64,000 bases of DNA, from positions 124,001 through 188,000 of the forward strand of contig JADKID010000016.1 of assembly GCA_016721425.1 (NCBI GenBank), in the 5' to 3' direction. How positions within the stretch are numbered: position 1 is the stretch's first letter; each line of letters starts with the position of its first letter. Below the pieces are notes generated by a model, which saw only the letters and a list, made by a program, of their open reading frames with translations, made no database searches and was not told the origin of the DNA. The stretch comes from Bryobacterales bacterium. GTDB taxonomy: Bacteria > Acidobacteriota > Terriglobia > Bryobacterales > Bryobacteraceae. Below are positions 45,911 to 56,264 of the stretch, piece after piece. The translations under genes were made by a program, and so were the position numbers.

Positions 45911-46606
45911 TTACCGGGTCCTCAGGATGATGCGGCCGTCGGCATCGGTGGCGACATCGAGATGGCGGAGCGGCTCGACGGCCGGAGCGGGGGCGGGTGC
46001 CGCGGGCGTGATGTTGGCGGCCTTCACTGCCTGCTGCTGCTTCCGCGCATCGCCGTAGCTCTTGCCCACCTTGTAGACGTATTGCTCGGTTTCGCGATAG
46101 GGCGGGACGTTGCCGTACTTGATGACGGCGCCTTCGCCGGCGTTGTAGGCGGCGAGCGCCAGGCGATCGTCCTTGAACATCTCCTGCAGATACTTCAGGT
46201 ACTTCACGCCGGCGGTGATGTTCTCGCGCACGTCAAAACTGTTGGCGGCGCCGAAGCGGCGCGCGGTGGCGGGGATCAGTTGCATCAGCCCCTCGGCGCC
46301 CTTGGGCGAGATGGCGTTGGGGTTGTAGTTGCTTTCGGCGCGGATGACGGAATGAACCAGCAGCGGATCCACGTTGTGGTCCTTCGCCGCCTGGTCGACG
46401 ATCTCCTGCACCGTGGCGCCCGGCGATGCGGGGGCTGCCGGCGCCGCACCCACCACCCTGGGCTGGATCACCTTGGGGGCGATGACAGTGGTGCGCACCA
46501 GCCTGCCCGTGCGCGTATCGGCGCGCACCGTGCTGGCCACACGGGTGGCCGGCTCCGCTGCATATGCCAGCGAAGCGCCCAGCAGGAGGCTGAAACAGAT
46601 CGTCAT
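45911..46606 (-). CDS. Lytic transglycosylase (SLT family)
   Basis: The start chosen is ATG 46606 (MTICFS); ATG 46636 is upstream of the likely transcription start. The 231-residue protein has a signal peptide (ending AYAA) and an SLT domain with the catalytic Glu in ESNYNPNAISPKGAEGLMQL and the AAYNAGEGAV motif. It cleaves peptidoglycan with formation of 1,6-anhydro-muramic acid. The stop is followed directly by the amidase ribosome-binding site, so both wall enzymes are made together. Confidence 0.92.
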   Translation of the reverse strand: MTICFSLLLGASLAYAAEPATRVASTVRADTRTGRLVRTTVIAPKVIQPRVVGAAPAAPASPGATVQEIVDQAAKDHNVDPLLVHSVIRAESNYNPNAISPKGAEGLMQLIPATARRFGAANSFDVRENITAGVKYLKYLQEMFKDDRLALAAYNAGEGAVIKYGNVPPYRETEQYVYKVGKSYGDARKQQQAVKAANITPAAPAPAPAVEPLRHLDVATDADGRIILRTR

Positions 46607-46621
46607 GAATTTGTTTTCTTG

Positions 46622-46650
46622 ATTATAACGGGCCATGCGAGGAATACAAA
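46622..46650 (-). promoter_or_regulatory. Promoter of the transglycosylase-amidase operon
   Basis: A perfect TATAAT lies at 46627-46622, with a weak TTTGTA 17 bases upstream (46650-46645). Transcription would begin near 46615 and give a leader of about nine bases before ATG 46606. Confidence 0.55.
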
Positions 46651-46708
46651 CGGTAAATTGCCTGAGGATGGTGCTCGGTAGGGCCGGGGCCGCTGCTAAG
46701 ATTGTCTC

Positions 46709-47266
46709 ATGCGGACAGGCGGATTCGTGCTCACCGGGGGCCGGAGCACCCGGATGGGGCGCGACAAGGCGTTGCTGCCCTACCGCGGGCGGACCCTGGT
46801 GGAATGGGTGGCGGAGCAGGCGCGCGAGGCGGCTGGCGACGTGAGCCTGGTGGGCGCGCCGGAGCGGTATGGTCATCTGGAGATCCCCTGCATAGCGGAG
46901 CGATACGCCGGGTGCGGCCCGCTGAGCGGTATTGAAGCTGCGCTACGCGAGGGCGGCGCGGCGTCGAGCCTGGTGCTGGCCTGCGACATGCCGGGCGTGG
47001 ACGTGTCGTTTCTGAAAGAGCTGGTGGGGGGCGTGGGGCCGGACGTGGACGCGGTGGTGGCGGTGAACGAAATGGGGCAGGACGAGCCGTTGTGTGCCGT
47101 GTACGGCGCCGGGGCGCTGCCGGCGGTGCAGCAGGCGCTGGCGGCGGGGTTGTACCGAGTGCGGGACGTGCTGGCGGCGCTGCGGCTGCGGCGCGTGGCC
47201 GTGCCGTCTAAAGGGCTGATCCGCAACGTCAATACAGACGAGGAGTGGGCCGCATGGATCCGGTGA
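46709..47266 (+). CDS. mobA: Molybdenum cofactor guanylyltransferase
   Basis: A 185-residue nucleotidyltransferase with the MobA signature GGRSTRMGRDKALLPY at the N-terminus and the metal-binding CDMPGV in the middle. It adds GMP to the molybdenum cofactor to make MGD for enzymes of the DMSO-reductase family. It overlaps the following ABC ATPase gene by 13 bases. Confidence 0.92.
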   Translation: MRTGGFVLTGGRSTRMGRDKALLPYRGRTLVEWVAEQAREAAGDVSLVGAPERYGHLEIPCIAERYAGCGPLSGIEAALREGGAASSLVLACDMPGVDVSFLKELVGGVGPDVDAVVAVNEMGQDEPLCAVYGAGALPAVQQALAAGLYRVRDVLAALRLRRVAVPSKGLIRNVNTDEEWAAWIR

Positions 47267-48030
47267 AGGACCGCTATCCGCATTACATCGAGTTCCGCCA
47301 CGTCTATAAGACGTTTGACTACCCCGTTTTAGTCGACTGCAATTTTTACGTGTCGCCCGGCGAGACGTTGGCGATCATCGGGCGAAGCGGCGTGGGGAAA
47401 AGCGTCAGCCTGGGTCATGTCATGGGGTTTCTCAAGCCGGACTCGGGGCGCGTGATTGTCGCCCATCAGGACATCACGGACTACAGCGAGGCCGAGCTGC
47501 GTCTGATCCGGCGCAAGGTGACGATGGTGTTCCAGAGCGGCGCGCTGTTTGACTCGCTGACGGTGGGCGAGAACATTCTGTTTTCGCTGGAGTTGCGTGA
47601 GGACTATGACGAATCCAACAAGCTGGAGGTGGTACGGGGGTTGCTGGCCATGGTGGATTTGAGTGAGTTTGAGGACGCCTATCCGGCCGACCTCTCCACT
47701 GGCTACCGGCGCGCGGTGGCGATTGCGCGGGCGCTGGCGGCGCAGCCGGAGTGTATTCTCTATGACGAGCCGACCACGATGGTGGATCCGATCATGTCGG
47801 ACCAGATGGCTACGCTGATGCTGCGGCTGAAGCAGCAGTTGTCGCTGACCTCGGTAGTGGTGACGCACGATCTGGACCTGATGCGGCGCGTGGCGGACCG
47901 CGTGGTGTTTCTCTTCGACGGGCAGGTGATCTATTTCGGGCCGGTAAGCGGGCTGGAGGCATGCGAGCATCCGCACGTGCGGGAGTTTCTGGCGATGGAC
48001 CGCGTGGACTTCTCCGGCGGAATAAAGTGA
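47254..48030 (+). CDS. MlaF-like ABC transporter ATP-binding protein
   Basis: A 258-residue ATPase starting at ATG 47254 (MDPVK) with AGGAG at 47240-47244. Walker A is GRSGVGKS, the Q-loop MVFQSGALFDSL is typical of the MlaF/TtgA lipid transporters, Walker B ends in LYDEPTT, and the H-loop is in THDLDL. The signature reads LSTGY rather than LSGG, which is unusual. No MlaE permease or MlaD gene is adjacent, so its partners must be elsewhere. It may help retain outer-membrane lipid asymmetry. Confidence 0.88.
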   Translation: MDPVKDRYPHYIEFRHVYKTFDYPVLVDCNFYVSPGETLAIIGRSGVGKSVSLGHVMGFLKPDSGRVIVAHQDITDYSEAELRLIRRKVTMVFQSGALFDSLTVGENILFSLELREDYDESNKLEVVRGLLAMVDLSEFEDAYPADLSTGYRRAVAIARALAAQPECILYDEPTTMVDPIMSDQMATLMLRLKQQLSLTSVVVTHDLDLMRRVADRVVFLFDGQVIYFGPVSGLEACEHPHVREFLAMDRVDFSGGIK

Positions 48031-48050
48031 TTGAGTAGACCGTCCCCGAA

Positions 48051-49606
48051 TTAAGGCAGGTAGCGGGCGGCAAGGGTTGTGAAGGCTGCAACCTGGGCGG
48101 ATTGCCAGGCGGCGTCCTGGCCCAACTCGACAGCGAGGATCTGGGCCACGCGCGGGGCCATTTCGATGGCGGCGCGGGCATTCAGGAGAAGTGCGCGGGT
48201 GCGGCGCGAGAGGATGTCTTCCACGGTGCGGGCCATTTCCCAGCGGGCGGCCCAGATCACCTCGGCCTCTACGTAGGGCAGCGCGGGATGCATCTGGCGG
48301 CCCCGCTCGGCGTGGTTGCGGATCATGTCCTGGATGGCGATGGCATCGGAGCCGTAGACTTCGAGGTGGCCGAATTTCGAGGCGTGGTGGTGGTAGCCGT
48401 GGATGCGCAGCTTGCGGGTGACGCAATCGCGCTCTTCCAGGCCGGCCAGCAGCGCCGCCTGATTCACACAGTCCTCCGCCATGTGGCGGTAGGTGGTCCA
48501 TTTGCCGCCGGCGATGGTGAGCAGGCCGTTGGGGTCGATGTGGATGGAGTGGTCGCGTGAGAGCGATGAAGTGGAGGCGCCTGGGGCTGATTTCACCAGC
48601 GGGCGGATGCCGGCCCAGGCGGAGAGAATGTCGGCGCGGGTGGGCGGGTGATCCAGATAGAGGCCGGCCGTCTCCAGGATGAACTGCACCTCCTGCTCGA
48701 AGGGCGCGGGCTCCAGGCAGACGCTCTCGAGCGCGGTGTCTGTGGTGCCCACCAGCGTGTGACCGTGCCACGGGATGGCGAACATTACGCGGCCGTCGGA
48801 GGTGTGGGGCACCATGATGGCGGTGTTGCCCCGCAGGAACGATGCATCGAAGACGAGGTGGACGCCCTGCGACGGCGCCACCATGGGCGGAGCCTGCGGG
48901 TCGGCCAGGTGGCGGACTTCATCGGAAAAACAGCCGGTGGCATTGATGACGACGCGGGCCGGGATCTCGAACTCCTTGCCCGTCTCCAGATCCTTCGCCA
49001 CGGCGCCGCGGATCATGCCGTCTTCGGATTTCAGCAGTGCCGTGGCCGGGCAGTAATTCACCAGAGTGGCGCCTTGCTCTACGGCCGTTACGGCCAGATG
49101 CACCAGCAGGCGCGAGTCGTCGAACTGTCCGTCGTAGTAGACGACGCCGCCGCGCAGCCCCTCGTGCTTCAGCGTGGGGATGGATTCCAGCGTCTCTTCC
49201 TTGGTGACGTTTCGCGACGCGCCGAAGCCGTATTTGCCGGCCAGCAGGTCGTAGAGGCGCAGGCCCACTCCGTAGAAGGGCGCCTCCCACCATTCATAGT
49301 TGGGCACGATGAAGGCGAGGTCGGATACCAGATGCGGGGCGTTGTCGCGCATGATGCCGCGCTCTTTCAGCGCCTCCATCACCAGCGAGACATTGCCTTG
49401 CTCCAGGTAGCGCACACCGCCGTGGACGAGCTTGGTGGAACGTGACGAGGTGCCTTTGCCGAAGTCGTCCTGTTCGATCAGGGCGACATGGTAGCCTCGC
49501 GAGGCGGCATCGAGGGCGCAGCCCACGCCGGTGGCGCCGCCGCCGATGACCAGCAGATCCCACGGCTCGCCGTGTTCGCGCAGCCTGTCGAGTAACTCCG
49601 TGCGGT

Positions 49607-49610
<4 letters not shown>
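48051..49610 (-). CDS. glpD: Aerobic glycerol-3-phosphate dehydrogenase
   Basis: A 519-residue FAD enzyme starting MNRTE. The N-terminus has the dinucleotide motif VIGGGATGVGCALDAASRG and the family signature KLVHGGVRYLEQG; later IAGGKWTTYRHMAE is also typical. It oxidises glycerol-3-phosphate to dihydroxyacetone phosphate at the inner membrane, passing electrons to quinone. The start overlaps the glpK stop (ATGA), so the pair forms a glycerol-catabolic operon. No glpF or glpR is next to it. Confidence 0.95.
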
Positions 49611-51097
<1,487 letters not shown>

Positions 51098-51115
51098 ACA
51101 GATTCGATGATAAGT

Positions 51116-51616
51116 CTACTTGGCTGCCTGTTGACGGGCCAGCGGGCCGATCACCGGGATTTCAAAGTTCTCGCCGGAATAGGCTTTCCACATCAGGAAC
51201 AGCCAGAAGAGGAAGCCCGCGAAGGAGATCAGCGCGTAGATGGGCAGCAGCACGAGGGCGAAGATATGCGCCATGGAGGTGAGGACGTTGATCGCCATCC
51301 AGAATGCGATCCAGGCGATGTTGAAAAAGATGGACTGCCAGGCGTGGAACTTCACGCGCGGGTTGGCATTGTACGGCGCCATGACCAGAAAGATGATGCC
51401 GGTGACGAAGCCGACGATGTAACAGAGGGTGCAGGCTGCGTTCTCGGAGAGGCCGGCGGGCTGTGCATTGTAGGGCGCGCCTTGCGGCGTGGGTGGGGGA
51501 GGGGCAAAGCCCGAAGGGGGATTGGGCGCGGCGGCGGGCGGCGCGCTGGCCGGTGTGCCGCAGTTGGGGCAGAATGTCCCCGTCATGTTCGTGCCGCAGT
51601 TGGCGCAGAATGGCAT
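51116..51616 (-). CDS. Zinc-ribbon membrane protein (DUF4870-like)
   Basis: A 166-residue protein. An N-terminal zinc ribbon CANCG...CPNCG (4-20) is followed by a proline/alanine-rich linker (about 24-55) and three hydrophobic segments (about 60-80, 92-112, 118-142) of DUF4870 type. The ribbon should be cytoplasmic. Function not known. It is the gene directly downstream of glpK's start side and divergent from rubrerythrin. Confidence 0.8.
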   Translation of the reverse strand: MPFCANCGTNMTGTFCPNCGTPASAPPAAAPNPPSGFAPPPPTPQGAPYNAQPAGLSENAACTLCYIVGFVTGIIFLVMAPYNANPRVKFHAWQSIFFNIAWIAFWMAINVLTSMAHIFALVLLPIYALISFAGFLFWLFLMWKAYSGENFEIPVIGPLARQQAAK

Positions 51617-51790
51617 GTTGAACTCCTATTGCCGGTTCGAATGGCGGGACTGACCGGCCCGCTATGTCCTGTCATGGTAATCCCATTGAACGCCGGTGTC
51701 ACCCGGGGGGCACCCTGGGGGCGGGCGATGGCAGGGGTTCAGGAGTTTCCAGCCTGATAAGCTGAAAGCCAGGAGCTAGGAACCAGCATC

Positions 51791-52288
51791 ATGAGCATCG
51801 TTGAGAACTTGAAAGAAGCCTTCGCCGGCGAGAGTCAGGCCAGCCAGAAGTACCGCGCTTTCGCGCGCAAAGCGGATCAGGACGGACTGCCGAACATCGC
51901 CCGCCTGTTCCGCGCCGCGTCTGCGGCGGAGTGCGTCCATGCGGAAGGCCATCTCAAGGCGATGGACGGCGTGGCTACCACCGCGGACAATCTGAAGGCC
52001 GCCATTGAGGGCGAGACCTACGAATACACCACGATGTATCCGCCGATGCTGGCGGAGGCGCAGGCCGACGGGCACCGCGCCAAGGTCATGTTCGGTTTTG
52101 CCATGAAGGCGGAGGCAGTCCATGCCGAGCTCTACAAACTCGCCCTGCAGGCGCTGGAGCAGGGCGGGGACCTGACCGAGACCGGGTTTTATGTTTGTCC
52201 CATCTGCGGCCACATCGAGTTTGGAGCGCCGCCCGAGAAGTGCCCGATCTGCGGCGCCCGCCAGGAGAAATTCAGCGCGGTGGCATGA
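51791..52288 (+). CDS. Rubrerythrin
   Basis: A 165-residue protein with a ferritin-like four-helix domain and a C-terminal rubredoxin-like domain with two CPICG knuckles (YVCPICGHIEFG and KCPICGARQ). Ligands for the di-iron site are E14, the E and H in ECVHAEGH, E in GETYEY and the EAVHAEL segment. It reduces hydrogen peroxide and supports oxidative-stress tolerance. The start follows AGGA-type purines. The histidine phosphatase gene follows after 15 bases. Confidence 0.94.
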   Translation: MSIVENLKEAFAGESQASQKYRAFARKADQDGLPNIARLFRAASAAECVHAEGHLKAMDGVATTADNLKAAIEGETYEYTTMYPPMLAEAQADGHRAKVMFGFAMKAEAVHAELYKLALQALEQGGDLTETGFYVCPICGHIEFGAPPEKCPICGARQEKFSAVA

Positions 52289-52303
52289 GACCATCGAGAC
52301 TGA

Positions 52304-52891
52304 ATGTCGACACCATCGCAGATCTGGCTGATTCGTCACGGGGAAACGGAGTGGTCCAAAACCGGCCAACATACGGGCCGGGAGGATCTGCCGCTGACCG
52401 AGCGCGGCGAGGCGGAGGCGCACGAGGCCGCGGCACTGCTGGCCGGCGCCGGATTTGATCGTGTGCTGGTGAGCACGTTGCAGCGCGCCAGGCGCACGGC
52501 CGAGATCACCGGCCACCTGCCGCAGGCGCGGCTGGAGCCCATGGTGCAGGAGTGGGACTACGGCCGGTTGAACGGCCGCACGTTGGAAGAGATTCGCCAG
52601 GAGTTTCCGGGCTGGTCTGTCTGGAGCGGGCCTGTGCCCGGCGGGGAGACGGTTGAGGACGTCGCGGAGCGCGCCGATATTGTTCTGGATCAGATCCTGA
52701 ACGCCGGCGGCACGTTTGCCGTCTTTTCGCACGGCCACTTCCTGCGGATTCTGACGGCGCGTTTTCTCGATTTGGATCCCCGTGCGGCGAAGCACTTTGC
52801 GCTGGGCACCGCCGCGATCTCGGTGCTGGGCTTCGACAGTGGATTTCCGGCGATCCTGCGCTGGAACGTCAAGACACCGCCGTGCCGGTAG
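52304..52891 (+). CDS. Histidine phosphatase family protein
   Basis: A 195-residue phosphoglycerate-mutase-like phosphatase with the nucleophile motif LIRHGET at residues 9-15, a second catalytic His in FSHGHFLRIL, and E in QEWDYG. Possible activities include alpha-ribazole phosphatase (CobC) and sugar-phosphate phosphatases; without cobalamin genes nearby none can be chosen. Its last 23 bases overlap the end of the convergent hybrid kinase gene. Confidence 0.88.
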   Translation: MSTPSQIWLIRHGETEWSKTGQHTGREDLPLTERGEAEAHEAAALLAGAGFDRVLVSTLQRARRTAEITGHLPQARLEPMVQEWDYGRLNGRTLEEIRQEFPGWSVWSGPVPGGETVEDVAERADIVLDQILNAGGTFAVFSHGHFLRILTARFLDLDPRAAKHFALGTAAISVLGFDSGFPAILRWNVKTPPCR

Positions 52892-55800
52892 TCACTCGGG
52901 CGTAGCGGTATTGCTCCAGCACAGCCGTCAGTTCCTTTGTCTGAATCGGTTTCTGGAGGTAGCCATCCATTCCGTGCTGCAGGCAGTGGTCTCGATCGCC
53001 CGTCATGGCATGGGCCGTCAAGGCAATGATCGGGGTAGCTCCGCCGGCGGCTCGGATTGCCGCCGTGGCCTCGAACCCATCCATTTCCGGCATCTGAACG
53101 TCCATCAGAATCAGGTCGAAGAGGCCGGGTTGCCAGTGCGCGACGGCCTCGGATCCGGTGTTGGCCACCTGAACGCGGTGGCCCAACCTCTCCAGCATCC
53201 GCTGGGCTACGCGCTGATTGACCAGGTTGTCCTCCGCCAATAGGATTCTCAGCGTGCTGCGGGCCGGCGCCGGGCTGGCCTGCGCGACCGGATGAACCGC
53301 CTTGCTCAAATTTTCCAGCGAACTGGTCTCGACAATCATCCGGCCAATCGCCTCCAGCAGGTCCACTCCTCTCACCGGTTTGAGCACATGCCGACTCACG
53401 CCCACCGCGTGGCAGCGTGCTGCATCGCCTGTGGTGCTGGCTGAACTGAGCATCAGCACGCGTTTCCGGTAATACGGCCACTGTTCGTGCAACCGGGCAA
53501 CGAACTGGAATCCGTCCATACCCGGCATGTGGCAATCGGTGATGATCAGCCCGAACGGGCCGCCGGACGAGCTCAACAGCGCCAGCGCCTCTGGCCCGCT
53601 TGCCGCCAGGGTGGGAGTGGCGCCCCACCGCTCGAGTTGGCGCTCCAGAATCCGGCGGTTTGTGGCGTTATCGTCCACCACCAGGACCCGCATCCCGGCG
53701 GGGCCGGGCAGAGTCTCCGCCACGCGCCTGGGCCTGACGGCGGACGGCTCCAGCCGTGCCGTGAAGTGCACGGTGGTGCCACGTCCCGGTTCGCTTTCCA
53801 ACCCGATGCCGCCGCCCATCAGGGTCACCAGTTGTTTGGAGATGGATAGCCCAAGCCCGGTGCCTCCGAACTTTCGGGTGGTGCTAGTGTCGGCCTGGCA
53901 GAACGGCGCGAAGACGTGCGCCTGTTTCTCCGGCGGAATCCCGATGCCCGTATCCCGCACGGCGAACTCCGCCAGATTTCCCTTCATCTTTGCGGTGAGC
54001 ACCACCTCGCCCTGTGCCGTGAACTTCACCGCGTTGCTGAACAGATTCAGCAGAATCTGCCGTAGCCGCACGGCGTCGCCGCGCACCATGTCCGGGACGT
54101 CTTCCGCCACTTCGCAGGCGAGCTCCACTCCTTTGCCGTGGGCGCGCGGCGCCACCACGCGCAGCGCGTCCACCAGGCAGTCCCGTAGGCAGAAGTCCAC
54201 CGGGTCCAGCTCCAGCTTGCCGGCCTCGATCTTGGAGAAGTCGAGGATGTCGTTGATCACCGCCAGCAGGCTCTCCCCCGACGTCCTGACCATCGAGATG
54301 TAGTCCCGCTGTTCCGGCGTGAGTTCGGTGTCCAAGGCCAACTCGGCCATGCCCAGCACGCCGTTCATGGGAGTGCGAATCTCGTGGCTCATGTTGGCGA
54401 GAAACTCGCTCTTGGCGCGGTTGGCCGACTCGGCGGCATCCTTGGCCACCAGCAGCTCCGCCGCGTTTCTTTCCTGTTCCGCGCGTGCCTCCTCCAGGTC
54501 GTGGAGATAGCGCGCGATGCTTTCCTCGGCGCATTTCCGGTCCGTGATGTCGCTATGCGACCCGGCCATGCGGTAAGCAATGCCTTGCTCATCTCGCAGC
54601 GCAGCGCCTCTTGCCATCACCCAGAGATAGCCGCCCTCCTTGTGGCGAATTCGGTATTCGACGCAGTAGATGGGAATCTCACCCTTCAGATAGCGGTCCA
54701 ACTCACACAAAACTCTGTCTCTGTCCTCCGGGTGGATGCGCTCCTCAAAAGCGGTGGCGGTTTTTGGGAACTCGCCCTCTCCGTAGCCGAGCATCTCCGT
54801 CCAACGCCTGGAACGGAAGTGGGTGTTGCTGCGGATATTCCAGTCCCAGATCCCGTCATTACTGCCGCTGACAGCCAGCGCGTACTGCTCCCGGCTGGTT
54901 TCCAGTTCCGCCTCCGCCCTTCTTCGGGCCGTAACATCGAAGACGATGGCGTGCAGCAGACTGCAACCGTCGATCTGGATTCGGCTCGCCGAGACCTCCA
55001 CCTCGCGCAGCACACCATTCTCCATGCGATGCTGAAACTGGAAGCGCTTTCCTCCCAGTTCCGGGATGGTGGCCAGATCCTCCCGCACCACGTCCGCGGC
55101 GGCCGTGTTGATCTGCGTGATCGGCATGCCCACCAGTTGCTGGTGGGTGTAGCCGTAGAACCGCTCCGCCGCCCTGTTGGCGTCGATGATTTGCCCGGCG
55201 GCCGGATCCACCAGCAACATCACGGACGAGTTCTCCGCAAACTGCCGCCGGTACGATTGTTCACTCGCTCGCAGAGCGTCCTCTGCCTTTTGCCTGTCCG
55301 TAACGTCCAGAAGCAGGGAGCGGAGGCCGGTTGTCACGCCCGCCGCGTTCTTCACGAGCGTGTCGTGAATCTCCAGGACGATTGTCGTGCCATCCCGCCG
55401 GACGTAGTGACGCAACACCGGGACCAGCGCTTGAGCGCCCGACAGTTTCCGCCAGATAGCTTGGCGGCTGGCCTCCTGGTCTGCGGTGGCTGTCAACTCC
55501 CAGGCCAGGCGGCCCAACAGTTCCGATGGGGTGAAGCCCAGAAGCTCGCATTCCGCTTTGTTCACCCGGATGATGACGCCGTTCATGTCCAGCTCATGGT
55601 AAGCGACTGGTGCGCCATCGAACAGTTCGCGGAATATCGCCATGCTCTCCTGGTTTTCCCGCTTGCGCTTCTGGATGGCCCGCGCCGCCAGGGTCCAGGC
55701 GCCAAGGCCGACGACCCACAGGAAGGCAAACCCCGCGACAGCCATCTGAACCCGCGGCTGGTGAGCGTTCTGTAGCGGCGCCAGAGGGATGGTCACGCTG

Positions 55801-56264
55801 ATGCCCCCGCGACGATCGCCTTGCTTGAGTTCCTGTCCGCTGTGGCAGTGCTTGCAGACGGGCCCAATCACTATGGGGCGCATCTGCCGCAGGTTCTCGT
55901 CACCGCCGGTCTTCGTGATCTCGCTGACCTCGCCCGCGCCCGCTGCCAGTCGATTGAGGGCTTGCCTCTCCCAATTGTCGGCGGCGTGGGCGCCGGATCG
56001 CGTCTCCAGGCTCACCACGTGGCCGTGGAATCTAGTGGCTCCGGGCGGCTTCTCGCTTGTCATCAGCGCGGAGGCATTGAGAGATAGCGCTTCATGGACG
56101 ATGCCGGCCTCTACTTGCGCCAGTTCCTTGATGGAGCGCTCATCCAGCAGCAATGTGACGCCGAGGGAAATGCCAACCACCAGGGTCCAGACGATCGCTC
56201 CCGACAGAAGGTATGCGTTCAGCCGGGGTACGCGCTCCGGACCCGTCTCGTCTGCTCCACTCAT
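52869..56264 (-). CDS. Hybrid sensor kinase with haem-type sensor and three PAS domains
   Basis: A 1131-residue protein. Transmembrane segments at about 16-40 and 172-196 enclose a periplasmic domain with CKHCH (C137, C140, H141), a c-type haem motif of the DUF3365/Tll0287 kind. Three PAS domains follow (about 205-330, 335-455, 460-585), then HisKA with His627 in SHEIRTPMNG, the ATPase with DTGIGIP and GTGLGL, and two receiver domains with Asp910 and Asp1055. It may sense redox state or a gas. The ATG overlaps the stop of the next kinase upstream (ATGA). No separate output regulator is encoded beside it. Confidence 0.92.
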   Translation of the reverse strand: MSGADETGPERVPRLNAYLLSGAIVWTLVVGISLGVTLLLDERSIKELAQVEAGIVHEALSLNASALMTSEKPPGATRFHGHVVSLETRSGAHAADNWERQALNRLAAGAGEVSEITKTGGDENLRQMRPIVIGPVCKHCHSGQELKQGDRRGGISVTIPLAPLQNAHQPRVQMAVAGFAFLWVVGLGAWTLAARAIQKRKRENQESMAIFRELFDGAPVAYHELDMNGVIIRVNKAECELLGFTPSELLGRLAWELTATADQEASRQAIWRKLSGAQALVPVLRHYVRRDGTTIVLEIHDTLVKNAAGVTTGLRSLLLDVTDRQKAEDALRASEQSYRRQFAENSSVMLLVDPAAGQIIDANRAAERFYGYTHQQLVGMPITQINTAAADVVREDLATIPELGGKRFQFQHRMENGVLREVEVSASRIQIDGCSLLHAIVFDVTARRRAEAELETSREQYALAVSGSNDGIWDWNIRSNTHFRSRRWTEMLGYGEGEFPKTATAFEERIHPEDRDRVLCELDRYLKGEIPIYCVEYRIRHKEGGYLWVMARGAALRDEQGIAYRMAGSHSDITDRKCAEESIARYLHDLEEARAEQERNAAELLVAKDAAESANRAKSEFLANMSHEIRTPMNGVLGMAELALDTELTPEQRDYISMVRTSGESLLAVINDILDFSKIEAGKLELDPVDFCLRDCLVDALRVVAPRAHGKGVELACEVAEDVPDMVRGDAVRLRQILLNLFSNAVKFTAQGEVVLTAKMKGNLAEFAVRDTGIGIPPEKQAHVFAPFCQADTSTTRKFGGTGLGLSISKQLVTLMGGGIGLESEPGRGTTVHFTARLEPSAVRPRRVAETLPGPAGMRVLVVDDNATNRRILERQLERWGATPTLAASGPEALALLSSSGGPFGLIITDCHMPGMDGFQFVARLHEQWPYYRKRVLMLSSASTTGDAARCHAVGVSRHVLKPVRGVDLLEAIGRMIVETSSLENLSKAVHPVAQASPAPARSTLRILLAEDNLVNQRVAQRMLERLGHRVQVANTGSEAVAHWQPGLFDLILMDVQMPEMDGFEATAAIRAAGGATPIIALTAHAMTGDRDHCLQHGMDGYLQKPIQTKELTAVLEQYRYARVTTGTAVS
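52900..54425. repeat. Duplicated kinase-receiver module, copy 1
   Basis: From the AKSEFLANMSHEIRTP region to the end of receiver 2 this stretch encodes nearly the same protein as 56300-57815. Long identical blocks around the phosphorylated His and both receivers point to tandem duplication or recurrent gene conversion. Confidence 0.75.
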
